From: Bugula neritina | Taxonomy: Eukaryota; Bryozoa; Gymnolaemata; Cheilostomatida; Bugulidae | NCBI GenBank assembly: GCA_964035545.1 | Contig: OZ037771.1 | Coordinates: 7,234,690 to 7,298,689, forward strand | Direction: 5' to 3' | DNA: 64,000 bases | Part shown: one piece after another, positions 15,312-25,542 of the stretch | How positions within the stretch are numbered: the first letter of the stretch is position 1 | Layout: the number at the start of each line of letters is the position of its first letter | Program-made: the position numbers and the translations under genes | Notes under the pieces: model-generated | What the model saw: the letters and a program-made list of their open reading frames with translations, nothing else | The model's database searches: none | What the model was told of the DNA's origin: nothing

Positions 15312-18300
15312 GGCAGATGACATTCTTTATGTCTCTCAATAATCTGCACACACCGAAAACCCTGAACACCAAAAGTTATAATTTAGTAATATGTGATAGG
15401 AATATCATTAATTGCTCTAAAGCTTTTGTGTAATTTTCCCTGGTCTGTTTCAGTTATGCTGAATAGAAACATGGATAAATTATAATAACAAAGATTGTCT
15501 CCCTTGTTCTCTCATATTGAATGATATATATATACACATTTTAAAGCAAGAGCTTCACTACATATTAAAAAGAGTATGGTTTCTACCTTGTAGCTTATTT
15601 ATGCCCTGCGCTAAAAGCAGTTCAACATGGAAGATTTCAAAATAGTACATGTGTTCAAGGACCAAACTTTGCAGACGACACCTGCCAATTACAGTGTGAT
15701 GAAGGTTATATGCCAGACAGTCACAATTTTGAGTATAGATGTAACTTAAATGAAAAATGGACCCCAGCAGCAAATACTGTTAAATGCAAAGGTAATCTTG
15801 TAAAAAATATTTAATTTATCTATATATTATATTGTTGCCAGAAAATTATGTTTTGAATAAATTTGATGTAGTGTTGAGTTAACCCAGCAGCCCCCGTGGT
15901 GCTGGGTTAGTGTATCTGCTTAAGCAAATCGGAGGTCTGTGGTTTGAATCCTGGTGTGGGGGCAATTTTTTTACACTCCATGCAGGCTAGGTAGTATTGA
16001 TTTTATTTTTGATTGTTTTGAAAAAAACAATAAAGCAAAATTTACTAGCTAATAATTTTTTTGAATTTTGAAAATTTTTATTTAATAAAATTAATTAAAA
16101 CTGAACTGAATTATTACAGCCGCATGTGATCCACTTAAACTCATAGAAAATGGCAATGCTTCTAGAGAGTGTCATGCTAACATTCAATTAGAGGGAAAAC
16201 TTTGCGAGGTCACTTGTGATCCCGACTTTGCTCTATTCAGTTTGACATCAAGTTACTCATTCAGATGTGATAAGACTGGAAATTGGTTTCCACAAGAAAG
16301 CAGCATTGTTTGTGAACGTATGTTTACTGATACCTAATTTAATAACATTTAGTTTAAAGTCTATAAATAACTTGCTTTGAATAGGTTTTATGCACAGAGG
16401 TATAGGCATAAAGTATTATTAAAACTTGACAAAAAATGTCACCCCTTGTCTAGGCACAGGAAAAAATGTGACATATAAATTTACGTAGATACTTAGTGCT
16501 GATCTAAAAAATATGAAGTATCTCCACATTTGTGCAGCATGTCTTTTTTTGTCGTGTTGCATAAAATCAAGCTATATTAATATATTTGTGGTTATGATGG
16601 GAGCTATAATTATAATCAAATTGCTCTGGCAACTTAGCCTAACCAATTTATAGCTAATGTCACATTGTGACTCAAAAAATTACCCGGAAATATATTTTAT
16701 AGTTGAAATGTGTATCTATATATATATATATATATAAGGATTCAATATTTTGTTGGTTTAGGCGCTGATTGTCCACCATTGATGAGTGTGCAGAATGGTG
16801 TATTCTTAAAAAAAACTTGTACCACAAATTCACATTTCTACGGAGATATCTGTACAGTTAAATGTGACAATGGCTACAAACCATCTATACAACCAGCAAG
16901 CTACAAGTGTCTTTCAAACAAACAATGGGGTCCTGCCGCAAATACCATCACCTGCAAAAGTACTAACTCTAACTTTTATTTTTATATTTTAGTTTATTGA
17001 TTTATTCTCTAATTATCTATTCAAGAAACAAAAATATTTAACTTCATTTTAGAAACTGTTGACAAATCTTTTGAAGAGGATTTTCAATAAAATCAAAGTG
17101 ATATTGGCAAAATCTATAAGTTTATCAGCATTATTTGAGTTCTGCAAAATACTTTTGTAGCAGTTATAAAAGTTAGATAACGCTAATTAGTCAAACAACT
17201 ATTGACTTTTCCAACAGTTTGTTAAAACTTATTGTGAAAAACTTAAATTATTGAAATGTTGTTTCAGCCGGCTGTCCACCACTTAGTGCCATAGCAAATG
17301 GTAACTTAACCAAGGAATGTACCACCGAGTTTCACCAGCAAGGAAAAGTTTGCAAAGTCGGCTGCAGCTCTATCTCCCGGCTGTCAATAGTGAACTCTCA
17401 CTATCTCTGTACTAGTGGCGGAAAATGGATACCACCTGATAAAACTATCTATTGCAATGGTACAGAGCAATGAGTTAATTATAGCAAATTTGTTTAATAT
17501 AATGCAGTTCTTTTGGCAATATAAATTTTATGTGGTTTATAACACAGTTGAACATTAAGATATTACCAAGCATTGCACACAAAATTCTGCTGCCTGCTAT
17601 AATTATAATAACTGCATACTAAAATAACTTTATATCAATTAACATATTATCATATAACTAACTGCTATAGTAACCATATAATATATTATTATCATATAAC
17701 TAACTGCTATAGTAACCATATAACATATTATCATATAACTAACTGCTATAGTAACCATATAACATATTATCATATAACTAACTGCTATAGTAACCATATA
17801 CAGGTAGAAAAACCAATTAACAAATGAAAATTATTATATATAAGTACAAATATATATATATTCAATCAATCATGTTCTATCAATGAGTCATTATATGATC
17901 AGACCTATCTTGTAAATTTTGTGTTAATTTATTCTTTTTGTTTTATATCTTGATAAATGAAGTTTATGTATCAAAGTATAGTGAGATATAATTTTATTTT
18001 TATAAAAACAGTTTTTTATATATCTACTAACTCCTCTTTAAATAATTTCAACAGCCCAACCCTCTAAAGCACTCGCCAAAACATTAATTACCTATTATTA
18101 ACATTTTATTAGTTAAAATATGTATTATAGACCTCATTGAAAAGAACAGCTTATATATAAGGAAATAATTTTCTTACACTATATTAAATAAAATTATAGC
18201 ACTGTTCTAAAAACTATTTTACTACGCATTAATCATTTTTATTTTGCTTTGACAGGACGTGTATTTTGAATTGTTTTTTAAATTTTATAGTAAGATCATG

Positions 18301-18960
18301 TGTGCCACCAAGTGGTACAAATGGAAAGCTGCTGCATTTAGATGGTTTCACAGTAGATGTTTATGAACTTGAAAAAAAGTACAAGCTCCTTTGCAACAGA
18401 CTATATAAACTAACATCACTGAATAGGAGTTCTGGGGATCTATCATGGCAGTGCAGTAAAAATGGAGACTGGTTGCCAGCATCTGCATGTCTAGGTAATC
18501 ATTCAACTATTATATATATTTAATTATAATTATAGTATATAGATTGTTGATTTGTGGCCAGTTTATCTTATATGTCATTGATATCATATATGCACTTTAA
18601 ATAATCAGATTTTAATATAGCTATCGTCACACTGCATGCAGAAACTGCTAAAAATTTGATGCATGTGCTTGTGTAGTGTTTGATTTCAATATCTGTATTT
18701 TAATAAAGTTTGGTTTGTTGCTTTTCCTATCCTTACATCTAATATGATCATTTTAGCAAATGCAAACATAACTTTACTAATTATACTTGGATGTGTAGCG
18801 TGGACACTCATTCTCTTTACAGCAGTGGGCTATGGTTTATACAGGTAATATTTTGAATATGAATATGATGCAGTAATCGATGTACTTCTTTTTGTCTCAT
18901 CATTTAATATATTCTAGCTTAAAATGGTGGTGCAGCTACATTATCATCATTATCAGATAA
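12349..18960 (+). CDS. Gene 2: short-type CCP receptor, complete
   Basis: Exons: 12349-12433 (signal peptide MYFIQVKIYANIII..., 28 codons plus 1 nt), then CCP exons 13445-13648, 14311-14511, 14663-14857, 15594-15791, 16120-16317, 16762-16959 and 17268-17459 (six cysteines each), the membrane-proximal four-cysteine CCP 18291-18494, membrane span 18757-18844 and a candidate short tail 18918-18960 (SLKWWCSY..., stop TAA). All CCP exons are phase 1-1 and the membrane exon ends in phase 2. The 16762-16959 exon has a weaker donor (GTACTA). The signal exon is supported by a near-identical exon in gene 2B. It has no FN3-like domains, unlike genes 1, 3 and 4. Type I membrane protein, probably for cell-surface recognition. 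The tail is the least certain part. Confidence 0.8.
12899..13070 (+). mobile_element. tRNA-derived SINE copy, degenerate
   Basis: Same family as the better copy at 58512-58720 but in the opposite orientation: a GCCATG...TTAGAGCATTGGCT tRNA-like head with a decayed box B (GGGTACGAACC), then the shared body GAGCATCCAGTCATAA...TGCCTCATTTGAA and an AACTCAC end. It lies in intron 1 of gene 2. Confidence 0.6.
15231..15309. repeat. (AT)n microsatellite
   Basis: Uninterrupted AT dinucleotides in an intron of gene 2. Confidence 0.95.
15886..15961 (+). other. tRNA-like insertion (tRNA pseudogene or SINE head)
   Basis: GCCCCCG and TGGGGGC can pair as a 7-bp acceptor stem 74 nt apart. A box-A-like TGGTGCTGGGTTAG and a box-B-like GGTTTGAATCC are present. 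The anticodon and T stems pair poorly and position 33 is not U, so it is not a convincing functional tRNA. The matching intron of gene 2B (38564-38780) is about 110 bp shorter, as if this piece was inserted after the duplication. Confidence 0.4.
17643..17800. repeat. 39-bp tandem repeat, about four copies
   Basis: A unit of the form ACATATTATCATATAACTAA followed by CTGCTATAGTAACCATATA repeats with spacings of 42, 39 and 39 bp. Located in an intron of gene 2. Confidence 0.85.
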
Positions 18961-21043
18961 TGCTGCTTAACGTAGGAAGGTTTGTTTTATGAAAATATAT
19001 CAGTTCCTGAAAATTAAAGAATATAACTGAATTAATAGACATATAGTCTAGTTTAAAAAGTGACAAGCATAACAACTTGGTATATTTCAAGCCAAAACTT
19101 TGAAAGTCTATATTATATTACATCAAAACTTTGAACATGTTGACCAACCCCTCCCCATCCCTCCCCCCCCCCACAGTTTATATATATGATTGAATAGAGA
19201 AATTTGATGGCTATACTAATTATTTAATACAATTCTACCCTATTTAAACCATTAATTGTAGTGTTTATAGCGGTTTTTTATTCTATTTTTTGCTCTTTGA
19301 AACAAGCAGATTAAAAGAAATTGAAAAATACTGAGCAATGATATTAGTTTAAATAAAAATAAAGAATTAACCTATACTTATAGTAGGTATTTTATTATAA
19401 AAAACAAATACTTCAGAATGGCTATATTGCTTCGTTTTTATTCTTTATAGATATAAAGTAAAAGATGTCTTTGTACACGCATAAAAATTCCCCATGCCAA
19501 CCATCTTCAATATCCAAATCCGAATACATAACTTCATAAAACATATTTTGTTAATTTTCTGACATTTTAACATATTACAGTTATATTCGCCTACATAAAT
19601 AGTCAGTATAATATATTCTATCTGTAATGCTTTTGTTGAACATGCTTTATGACTCTTTTTACCATAATTTTTAAGAAAAAAAAACTTTTTATTTACAAAC
19701 TCGTATTTTTTTCTATTAATATTGTTTCTCTCCATGAATTGTATCAATTAAAAACAAAAAATAATAATATATTTGGAAATAATTGATTTAAAACTATAAT
19801 ATACTTCATTTGCTGAACATTACATTATTATACCTATAAAAACCGATACCTAATTCCACAAAACTTGACATTGTAATAAAAAGCTATACAGCGTCGACAT
19901 AATAAATAAAATACATATGCACTACATTTCTATTATTCGAATTATAGATTTTTTCATTTGTCTTATGAAAATAGTTACATCAATCGAATAAAAGTGCAAC
20001 TATAAATTATTGCAAACCACAAATCACAAATAGTCTGTATGGGCATCTCGACTTATTTATCTGCCTTCATGGAAATGCATGGATAAAAACTAAATTGAGA
20101 ACAGTACTTTCAAATAAAAAATGCATAGCATTGACCAGCACACCGACCTATATATATATATATATGTAAACAATTTTTGTAAATATTAATCAGTTTACCT
20201 GCCTTTGGGCTATATGTCAACTTTTTTATTACTATTTTTTGAATATTGCTTCATATATTTTATTTTTACAATTTTTCATTTTTCATTTCAATGTCTTCAT
20301 CTGTGAACTTCAATTGTAAGTGACAAGGTTTGCCCATATAACTGCTCTAAATCTAAACCTTCCATAAATATTAGCAATTTAATATATACAAAACTTTGAA
20401 ATTCATTTAACAAAGTATAAAATGCATCTAGCCATTTATAACGTAGTTATGTTATATGTAAATGATATCCGTTACTGAGTGAATCCAAGTTTCAAAATTA
20501 TCAATAATTTATTTTTAAAATTTTGCTGTATTTTTTTCCTTTTCTCAAGACATTTGCACTGTTTATGGTTATTTATTGACTCATTACAAGTTATCAAACT
20601 GTATATGCAGCTTTTAGCTTTGTCATTTCCAGTTTAAAAATTATAGTATAATGAGTTGTCTCTTCTTTATTACTGTATTCTTTTTTTGAAGCTCCCAAAA
20701 ATATTTTTTGTAATTTCTTAATCCATATGCCTAATGAAATAGCATAGATCATTTAAGTTGTATGTATTTGTAGTTTCATGAAATTACATGTCATATTTAA
20801 AAAGTATAAAGATATTTGGTATCTTTACCTTTAATCAACTTATACAATATTCCTCAATCTGACCATAAAATTTAAATGTTTTATGATCAATTCATTCTAA
20901 GCAATCTGCTATGAAATTTTTGAGTGTGCTTTATCCAAATAAAGATTTTTAGGAATTGTTTGTTTGCTATTGTTAAATACCATTAGTAGACCATCTCCTA
21001 AAACTATTAAGTTTGCATTTTTATTAGTAATTTACTAGCTGAG
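18961..21043. other. Spacer between gene 2 and gene 2B
   Basis: AT-rich, with no supported gene. It holds a C-run near 19165, a short TA run near 20150 and, at 20941-21043, the 5' flank of gene 2B that resembles the gene 2 flank. Confidence 0.5.
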
Positions 21044-21822
21044 ATGTATTTTATTCAGCCAAAATCTTCTGCCAGTATATTTATAATAACAGCAGTCATA
21101 CTGACAAGATTCCTAGAAACAAGTGGCGGTCAGTAAAAGCTTTTTTCTCTCTGTTGTGTTGCATTTTTTAGTGAAACTTTGAGTATGTTTTGTTTTTAAA
21201 TTTTTAATAATATATCGCACCTTCTTTTTTATATAAATATATTACAGAGCATTTCAGTTTGTGGGCAGTTTTAAAATTATATTGTTTAGCTGTTTACTTT
21301 GATGCTCGAGCTTAAAATAATATGACCAAAGTCATAGATTACCAATTCAAATTTTACATTTTATTACTAGTTGCAAAGAAGTTTTCACTTTTCACCTTTT
21401 TTTCTTATATGAAAATATTTTAGAATTTATATGTATTTGAAAATGCTCAAGTTTAATTAATTGTCTAAATTTCAATTGGATTAGGCTTTACAAATTTTAT
21501 AAATTTATTAGAATCACTTGATGTAAAAAGTTATTAACGCAGTTGTTTTTTATCAAAAGATTCTAAAATCTAAATTATAAAAAAACAGTTTTATTGCTCT
21601 GACGATTCACTTGCTTAAGCCATACAGAATACATTATTACCTCAATGTTATATCCAGAATAGTGTGCAATATGCTTATTAATGTGTAAATGCCAATTACT
21701 GTCATATATAGTTGCCAGTCAATCTCTGCATGTGCGAGGTTTTACATTTTAAAACACAAGCCTTTAAATTTAACCAAATGCTGTAATTCATCCCAATAAT
21801 TGTTGTTTAAATTATAGCAAAG

Positions 21823-21828
21823 TGTGAC
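21823..21828. repeat. Left target-site duplication TGTGAC
   Basis: Identical to 36660-36665. Six bp is the usual duplication length for Maverick/Polinton integration. It lies in the first Cys-Asp codons of the CCP exon. Confidence 0.95.
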
Positions 21829-21932
21829 AGTAGTAGGAGGTGGATGGTCCTGGCTCACTCTTCTTCCACCGTCGAGTCTTCGACTCGACAGTGTCAGAAG
21901 AGCGATCCAGGACGCATCCACCTCCTACTACT
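21829..21932. repeat. Left terminal foldback palindrome, 104 nt
   Basis: The outer 18 nt (AGTAGTAGGAGGTGGATG) pair perfectly with the inner end. GTCCTGG/CCAGGAC, CTCTTCT/AGAAGAG and GTCGAGT/ACTCGAC follow with small mismatches, and a CTTCG loop sits at the exact centre (21880). The extreme tip can form a long hairpin. Confidence 0.9.
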
Positions 21933-22465
21933 CTATTAGTAATATTATAAAAAATAGTGTAATATTATAAAAAAGTAGTGTAATATTATAAATTTTATTT
22001 AAAAAAATTTTTTTAGGGTGGATGGTCCTAGCTCACAATACGATACTATTAGTAAGATAATAAGAGCTTCGACTCGCCAGTGTCAGGACGCATCCACCTG
22101 CTACTACTCTATTAATAATATTATAAAAAAAAGTAGTGTAATATTATAAAAAAGTAGTGTAATATTATAAATTTTATTTAGAAAAATATTTTTTTTAAAA
22201 ATAAGAAAAAAAATATTTTTAGGGTGGATGGTTCTGGCTCACAATACAATACTAATAGCGTTTAAACGTCATAACTTGGAAATGTTGGTAAAGATTCAGT
22301 AGATTCGGTTATACCTCCATCATTCGTTGATAAAACTAATTTATTACCAACCGCTCCTTGTAATTTAGGAATAGCGTAATTATTTATATTATAAGTAGTA
22401 ATAATATCCGCAATGCTTATACCGGTTTCTATAATATTACCATCACTCGAAAATACTAATAATTT
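21829..22465. repeat. Left terminal inverted repeat, 637 bp
   Basis: Matches the reverse complement of 36023-36659 almost perfectly. It contains a terminal palindrome, about 2.3 internal units starting with GGTGGATGGTCC (near 21837, 22017, 22222), AT-rich AATATTATAAAAAAGTAGTG iterations, and the last ~68 codons of the fibre gene. Confidence 0.97.
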
Positions 22466-22918
22466 ACTTCCCGTTGATGATTGCGGTTTAGGTATAGCGA
22501 AATTATTTATATTACTAGTCGTAATAACATCGCTAACGCTTAAATTACTATCTACAATATTACCCGTATTAGTTGAAACGGTTAATTTTTCACTCGGGTC
22601 TCGTATAAGAGGTACGGCGTAATTAGATACATTAGTTTTCGTAACGACATCGTCAACTTTTAAATCGCTATCTATAACGCGTCCATCGTCGGTTGATATA
22701 GTTAACTGATTAATAGGATATAATATTTTAGGCATACTCGTATCGTCAACGTATTTTTTTGTGGCTACGTCTTGATCGTCAACCGGATTAATAACTCTAG
22801 ATATTTTATTTTCACCCATATCTAATGTACCCGTAAGAGTACTACTACCGTTTATTAAAACGAATTTTTTTGTATCTATTTTTGTTTTTTCGCTTCCTCC
22901 GAATTTATAAACACTCAT
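22262..22918 (-). CDS. Fibre/spike-like protein with ~40-aa repeats
   Basis: 218 aa. It starts with the short MSVYKFG peptide shared with its neighbour. Residues 30-59 carry the tail-fibre collar motif GTLDMGENKISRV...DDQDVATKKYVDD known from phage and virus fibres. Three to four ~40-residue repeats follow, each with a (L)xISTDDGxIxDSxLxVxDV core ending NYAIP, probably a trimeric beta shaft or knob. The start overlaps the upstream gene stop by ATGA, and TTATAAATG precedes it. The last ~68 codons lie inside the left TIR, so a headless copy exists at 36023-36226. Likely virion surface attachment protein; inferred from motif and repeats. Confidence 0.65.
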   Translation of the reverse strand: MSVYKFGGSEKTKIDTKKFVLINGSSTLTGTLDMGENKISRVINPVDDQDVATKKYVDDTSMPKILYPINQLTISTDDGRVIDSDLKVDDVVTKTNVSNYAVPLIRDPSEKLTVSTNTGNIVDSNLSVSDVITTSNINNFAIPKPQSSTGSKLLVFSSDGNIIETGISIADIITTYNINNYAIPKLQGAVGNKLVLSTNDGGITESTESLPTFPSYDV

Positions 22919-23403
22919 TTATAATTGTAGTAAAGTTTTAACGACACTAATTCAAACGGTAAAGCTATAGGCGCGTTGTCATTAACCGTAATGTCATCGG
23001 GTTTACGACTAGTATAATTGTTTGAGCAGTGTAATACTAATCCAATATTTTTATCGCTCTCAATATATTCCAACATAGGTATTTTTACTCGCGCAACGCC
23101 TCCTTGAATTATATATTCTTTAGTATTGTGTTCGAGAGGGTTATTAACATCACCGATGATTAAAGTTAAATTTTTATCTTTCCAATATAAAGGATTATCA
23201 TTATTAGCTGGAAGATGTTGAAATTCTAATAAAGCGTATTTCAGTTCTATCGGTTTATCTACTATATATCCTAATAACATTCCTATATTAATCGTTGTAC
23301 TAAAAGATTGTATAAAAACGTCATTATTTTTAGTTACGACTCTTTCGATATAATTTTCTTTTTTAGCTTTCGCTAATGATTCACCAAATTTATAAACACT
23401 CAT
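22915..23403 (-). CDS. Spike-base-like protein, paralogue of right-end pair
   Basis: 162 aa. The MSVYKFG start and LYYNYK end are shared with the 175-aa and 172-aa proteins at 34979-36021, together with PIELKYALLEF, LYWKDKNL and SRKPDDI(T/I) blocks in the same order. No known domain can be named. It is translationally coupled (ATGA) to the fibre gene and preceded by TAATAAATG. Position and pairing suggest a virion surface protein that anchors or caps the fibre. Confidence 0.5.
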   Translation of the reverse strand: MSVYKFGESLAKAKKENYIERVVTKNNDVFIQSFSTTINIGMLLGYIVDKPIELKYALLEFQHLPANNDNPLYWKDKNLTLIIGDVNNPLEHNTKEYIIQGGVARVKIPMLEYIESDKNIGLVLHCSNNYTSRKPDDITVNDNAPIALPFELVSLKLYYNYK

Positions 23404-23406
23404 TTA

Positions 23407-24165
23407 TTACGGTATATAAAATTCGTCTAACCCGTGTCTATATCTCCCATTATTTTTTGAGGAAGAAAGATCTAAAGTAATAAAGCCGTGAGGTTTTTGC
23501 CATCCTTTATAACAAAAGTTTTTAAATTCGTTTAACGTTAAATCTCCGTTTACGTGATCTTGATATATATGATTTAAATTTTTTCCGTCTTGAGGAAATA
23601 AGCAAATAAAATTAGCGTTTTCTCGAATAGTATTTCTAGGCAGCTTAAAATAATTTTGCGACAAATAAAAACAATCGACGTTATTGTGTCGTCCTCTTAC
23701 GTAATAACTTTCGCAAGTTTTTTGTTTTTCCAACATTAAATCATCGAATATTATTAAATTTTTATTACTAGCGTCTAATTCGCTAGGATCATAAACGTCG
23801 TCACTAGATTCGATAAATTCAGCGTCTATATTACCGTTACCCCTACTATTTTTTAAAACACGATTTACGTTTATACCCGAATTTATTATCGCGTCACTAT
23901 TTTTAAAAAAATTTAAAATTTCTTCTTTAGTTAATTTACGTTCGAAAGCCTTCCTCATATTTATATATTCGGGTTGAGAAAGACTTTTACCGTAAATCAT
24001 AAGTTTATCGTAATCGAGCCAATTAGGTTGTAATAGTAAGTTACAAAGTAACGTAGTTTTACCGCATCCAGACTTTCCAACGATAAGACCTCTTATGCTT
24101 TTAGGAAGTAAAGGATTATTATTACGATTAATTTCGTTTTTCCACGAAAGATTTTCTATTTCCAT
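23407..24165 (-). CDS. Genome-packaging ATPase (FtsK/HerA, A32-like)
   Basis: 252 aa P-loop ATPase. Walker A GKSGCGKTT at residues 30-38, Walker B LIIFDD at 137-142, and the family-typical YLSQNYFKLPR segment near 168-177. Such ATPases drive DNA into the capsid in Polintons, virophages and NCLDVs. The length is typical. It is divergent from the integrase gene with only 12 bp between start codons, sharing the palindrome at 24163-24180. Confidence 0.9.
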   Translation of the reverse strand: MEIENLSWKNEINRNNNPLLPKSIRGLIVGKSGCGKTTLLCNLLLQPNWLDYDKLMIYGKSLSQPEYINMRKAFERKLTKEEILNFFKNSDAIINSGINVNRVLKNSRGNGNIDAEFIESSDDVYDPSELDASNKNLIIFDDLMLEKQKTCESYYVRGRHNNVDCFYLSQNYFKLPRNTIRENANFICLFPQDGKNLNHIYQDHVNGDLTLNEFKNFCYKGWQKPHGFITLDLSSSKNNGRYRHGLDEFYIP

Positions 24166-24180
24166 TTATTATAATAAATG
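24163..24180. promoter_or_regulatory. Perfect 18-bp palindrome serving two start codons
   Basis: CATTTATTATAATAAATG reads the same on both strands and places one ATG at each edge (ATPase leftward, integrase rightward). It is two fused copies of the TAATAAATG start element used across the Polinton, so it is probably a bidirectional promoter/initiator. Confidence 0.75.
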
Positions 24181-25542
24181 TATTGTTGTAAGTGTAAAAC
24201 TAAAACGAAAACTCTTAATTATGAAAAGAGAGTGAGTAAAAATAATAGACTAATGGGTTACGGTAATTGCGGTCAATGCGGATGTAAAAAGACTACATTC
24301 GTTGGGTCGGGTTTAGCTAATAATTTAATAAATAATTTACCCTTCGAATTGCATTATCCGGGCCATAATTTTTTAGGACCCGGTACTAAATTAAATAAGC
24401 GTCTTAATGACGACATGATTCCTAAAGAATGGAGTAAACCGGTAGATCGAGACGACGCTATAGCCATGAGACACGACGTATGTTACGCGCTTAATAAAGA
24501 TACTAAGACTAGAAACGAAATATGTGATAAAAATATGCTAGACGAACTGAAAGCTATACCTAATCCTACGCCCGCCGAACAGCGACACAGTCGTTTCGCC
24601 TCGGCAATAATAGGTGCGAAAAAGCGTTTAGGATGGGGATGGACGAACGAGTTAGCCGAAGAACTACATAAACCGCTACAAAAAAAATTTCGTAAAAGAC
24701 GAGTTTGGGTATCGGGTATCGATAATATTTGGGCGGCCGATTTGGTTGATATGACTGAATTCGCTAAATTTAATAACGGTTATAAATATTTACTAACGGT
24801 AATAGACGTATTTTCAAAATACGGTTGGATAATACCTTTAAAAAATAAAACCGGAAAAGCCGTTGCTTTAGCTTTAAAAACGATTTTAACTCGTCGTAAG
24901 CCTCAACATTTATGGGTTGACAAGGGAAAAGAGTTTTATAACAAAGACGTAAAGTCTTTAATAGACTTATATTCTACGGAAAATGAAGAAAAGTCTAGCG
25001 TAATAGAGAGGTGGAATAGAACAATGAAAGAGCGAATGTTTAAATATTTTTCGGCTAATAATACTTATAAATATATAGACGTACTAAAAGATTTAGTAAA
25101 ACGGTATAACGAGACTAAACATTCGTCTATTGGAATGACACCGATTGAAGCTAGTAATCCTTCTAATGAAAATAAAGTACGCGTGAAATTATATCTAAAC
25201 TTACCAGCGCCTTCTAAACCTAAATTCGCTATAGGTGATAAAGTGCGTATACCTCGTAAGAAACGAACGTTTGAAAAAGGTTATACAGTTAGATGGACGG
25301 AGGAGGTGTTTACTATAAGTAAAATATTATATACTAATCCGACTACTTATAAATTAACTGACTCGGGTGGAGAAGAAATTCAAGGATCTTTTTACGAACA
25401 GGAATTACAAAAGACGAGTCAAGAAATGTATAGAATAGAGCGCGTAATTAAAAAGAAAGGTAAAAAGGCTTTAGTAAAATGGTTAGGTTATCCCGATTCT
25501 CAAAACTCTTGGGTAAATTTAAACGTTTTAGAACGATTATAG
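24178..25542 (+). CDS. Integrase fused to zinc-ribbon and PLA2-like domains
   Basis: 454 aa. Residues 1-40: CCKC...CGQCGC zinc ribbon, like small DUF5679-type viral proteins. Residues 53-120: phospholipase-A2-like region with YPGHNFLGPG (60-69) as the Ca-loop equivalent and RHDVCY (98-103) with the His-Asp pair, as in parvovirus VP1u. Residues ~175-345: retroviral-type rve integrase with D188, D248 (VDKGKEF) and E277 (VIERWNRT). C-terminus: SH3-like region, then a chromodomain (YRIERVIKK...WLGYP...SWV). The D248-E277 gap is 28 residues, against about 35 in canonical DDE enzymes. Integrase produces the 6-bp duplication; the PLA2-like part, if active, would fit membrane breach at entry. Confidence 0.9.
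   Translation: MYCCKCKTKTKTLNYEKRVSKNNRLMGYGNCGQCGCKKTTFVGSGLANNLINNLPFELHYPGHNFLGPGTKLNKRLNDDMIPKEWSKPVDRDDAIAMRHDVCYALNKDTKTRNEICDKNMLDELKAIPNPTPAEQRHSRFASAIIGAKKRLGWGWTNELAEELHKPLQKKFRKRRVWVSGIDNIWAADLVDMTEFAKFNNGYKYLLTVIDVFSKYGWIIPLKNKTGKAVALALKTILTRRKPQHLWVDKGKEFYNKDVKSLIDLYSTENEEKSSVIERWNRTMKERMFKYFSANNTYKYIDVLKDLVKRYNETKHSSIGMTPIEASNPSNENKVRVKLYLNLPAPSKPKFAIGDKVRIPRKKRTFEKGYTVRWTEEVFTISKILYTNPTTYKLTDSGGEEIQGSFYEQELQKTSQEMYRIERVIKKKGKKALVKWLGYPDSQNSWVNLNVLERL

Noticed and set aside
15886-15961. Functional tRNA gene
   Set aside because: The acceptor stem pairs but the anticodon and T stems do not, and position 33 is not U, so it was listed only as tRNA-like.
19445-19747. 100-aa minus-strand frame in the spacer
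   Set aside because: AT-rich low-complexity composition, no family resemblance, no splice or promoter context.
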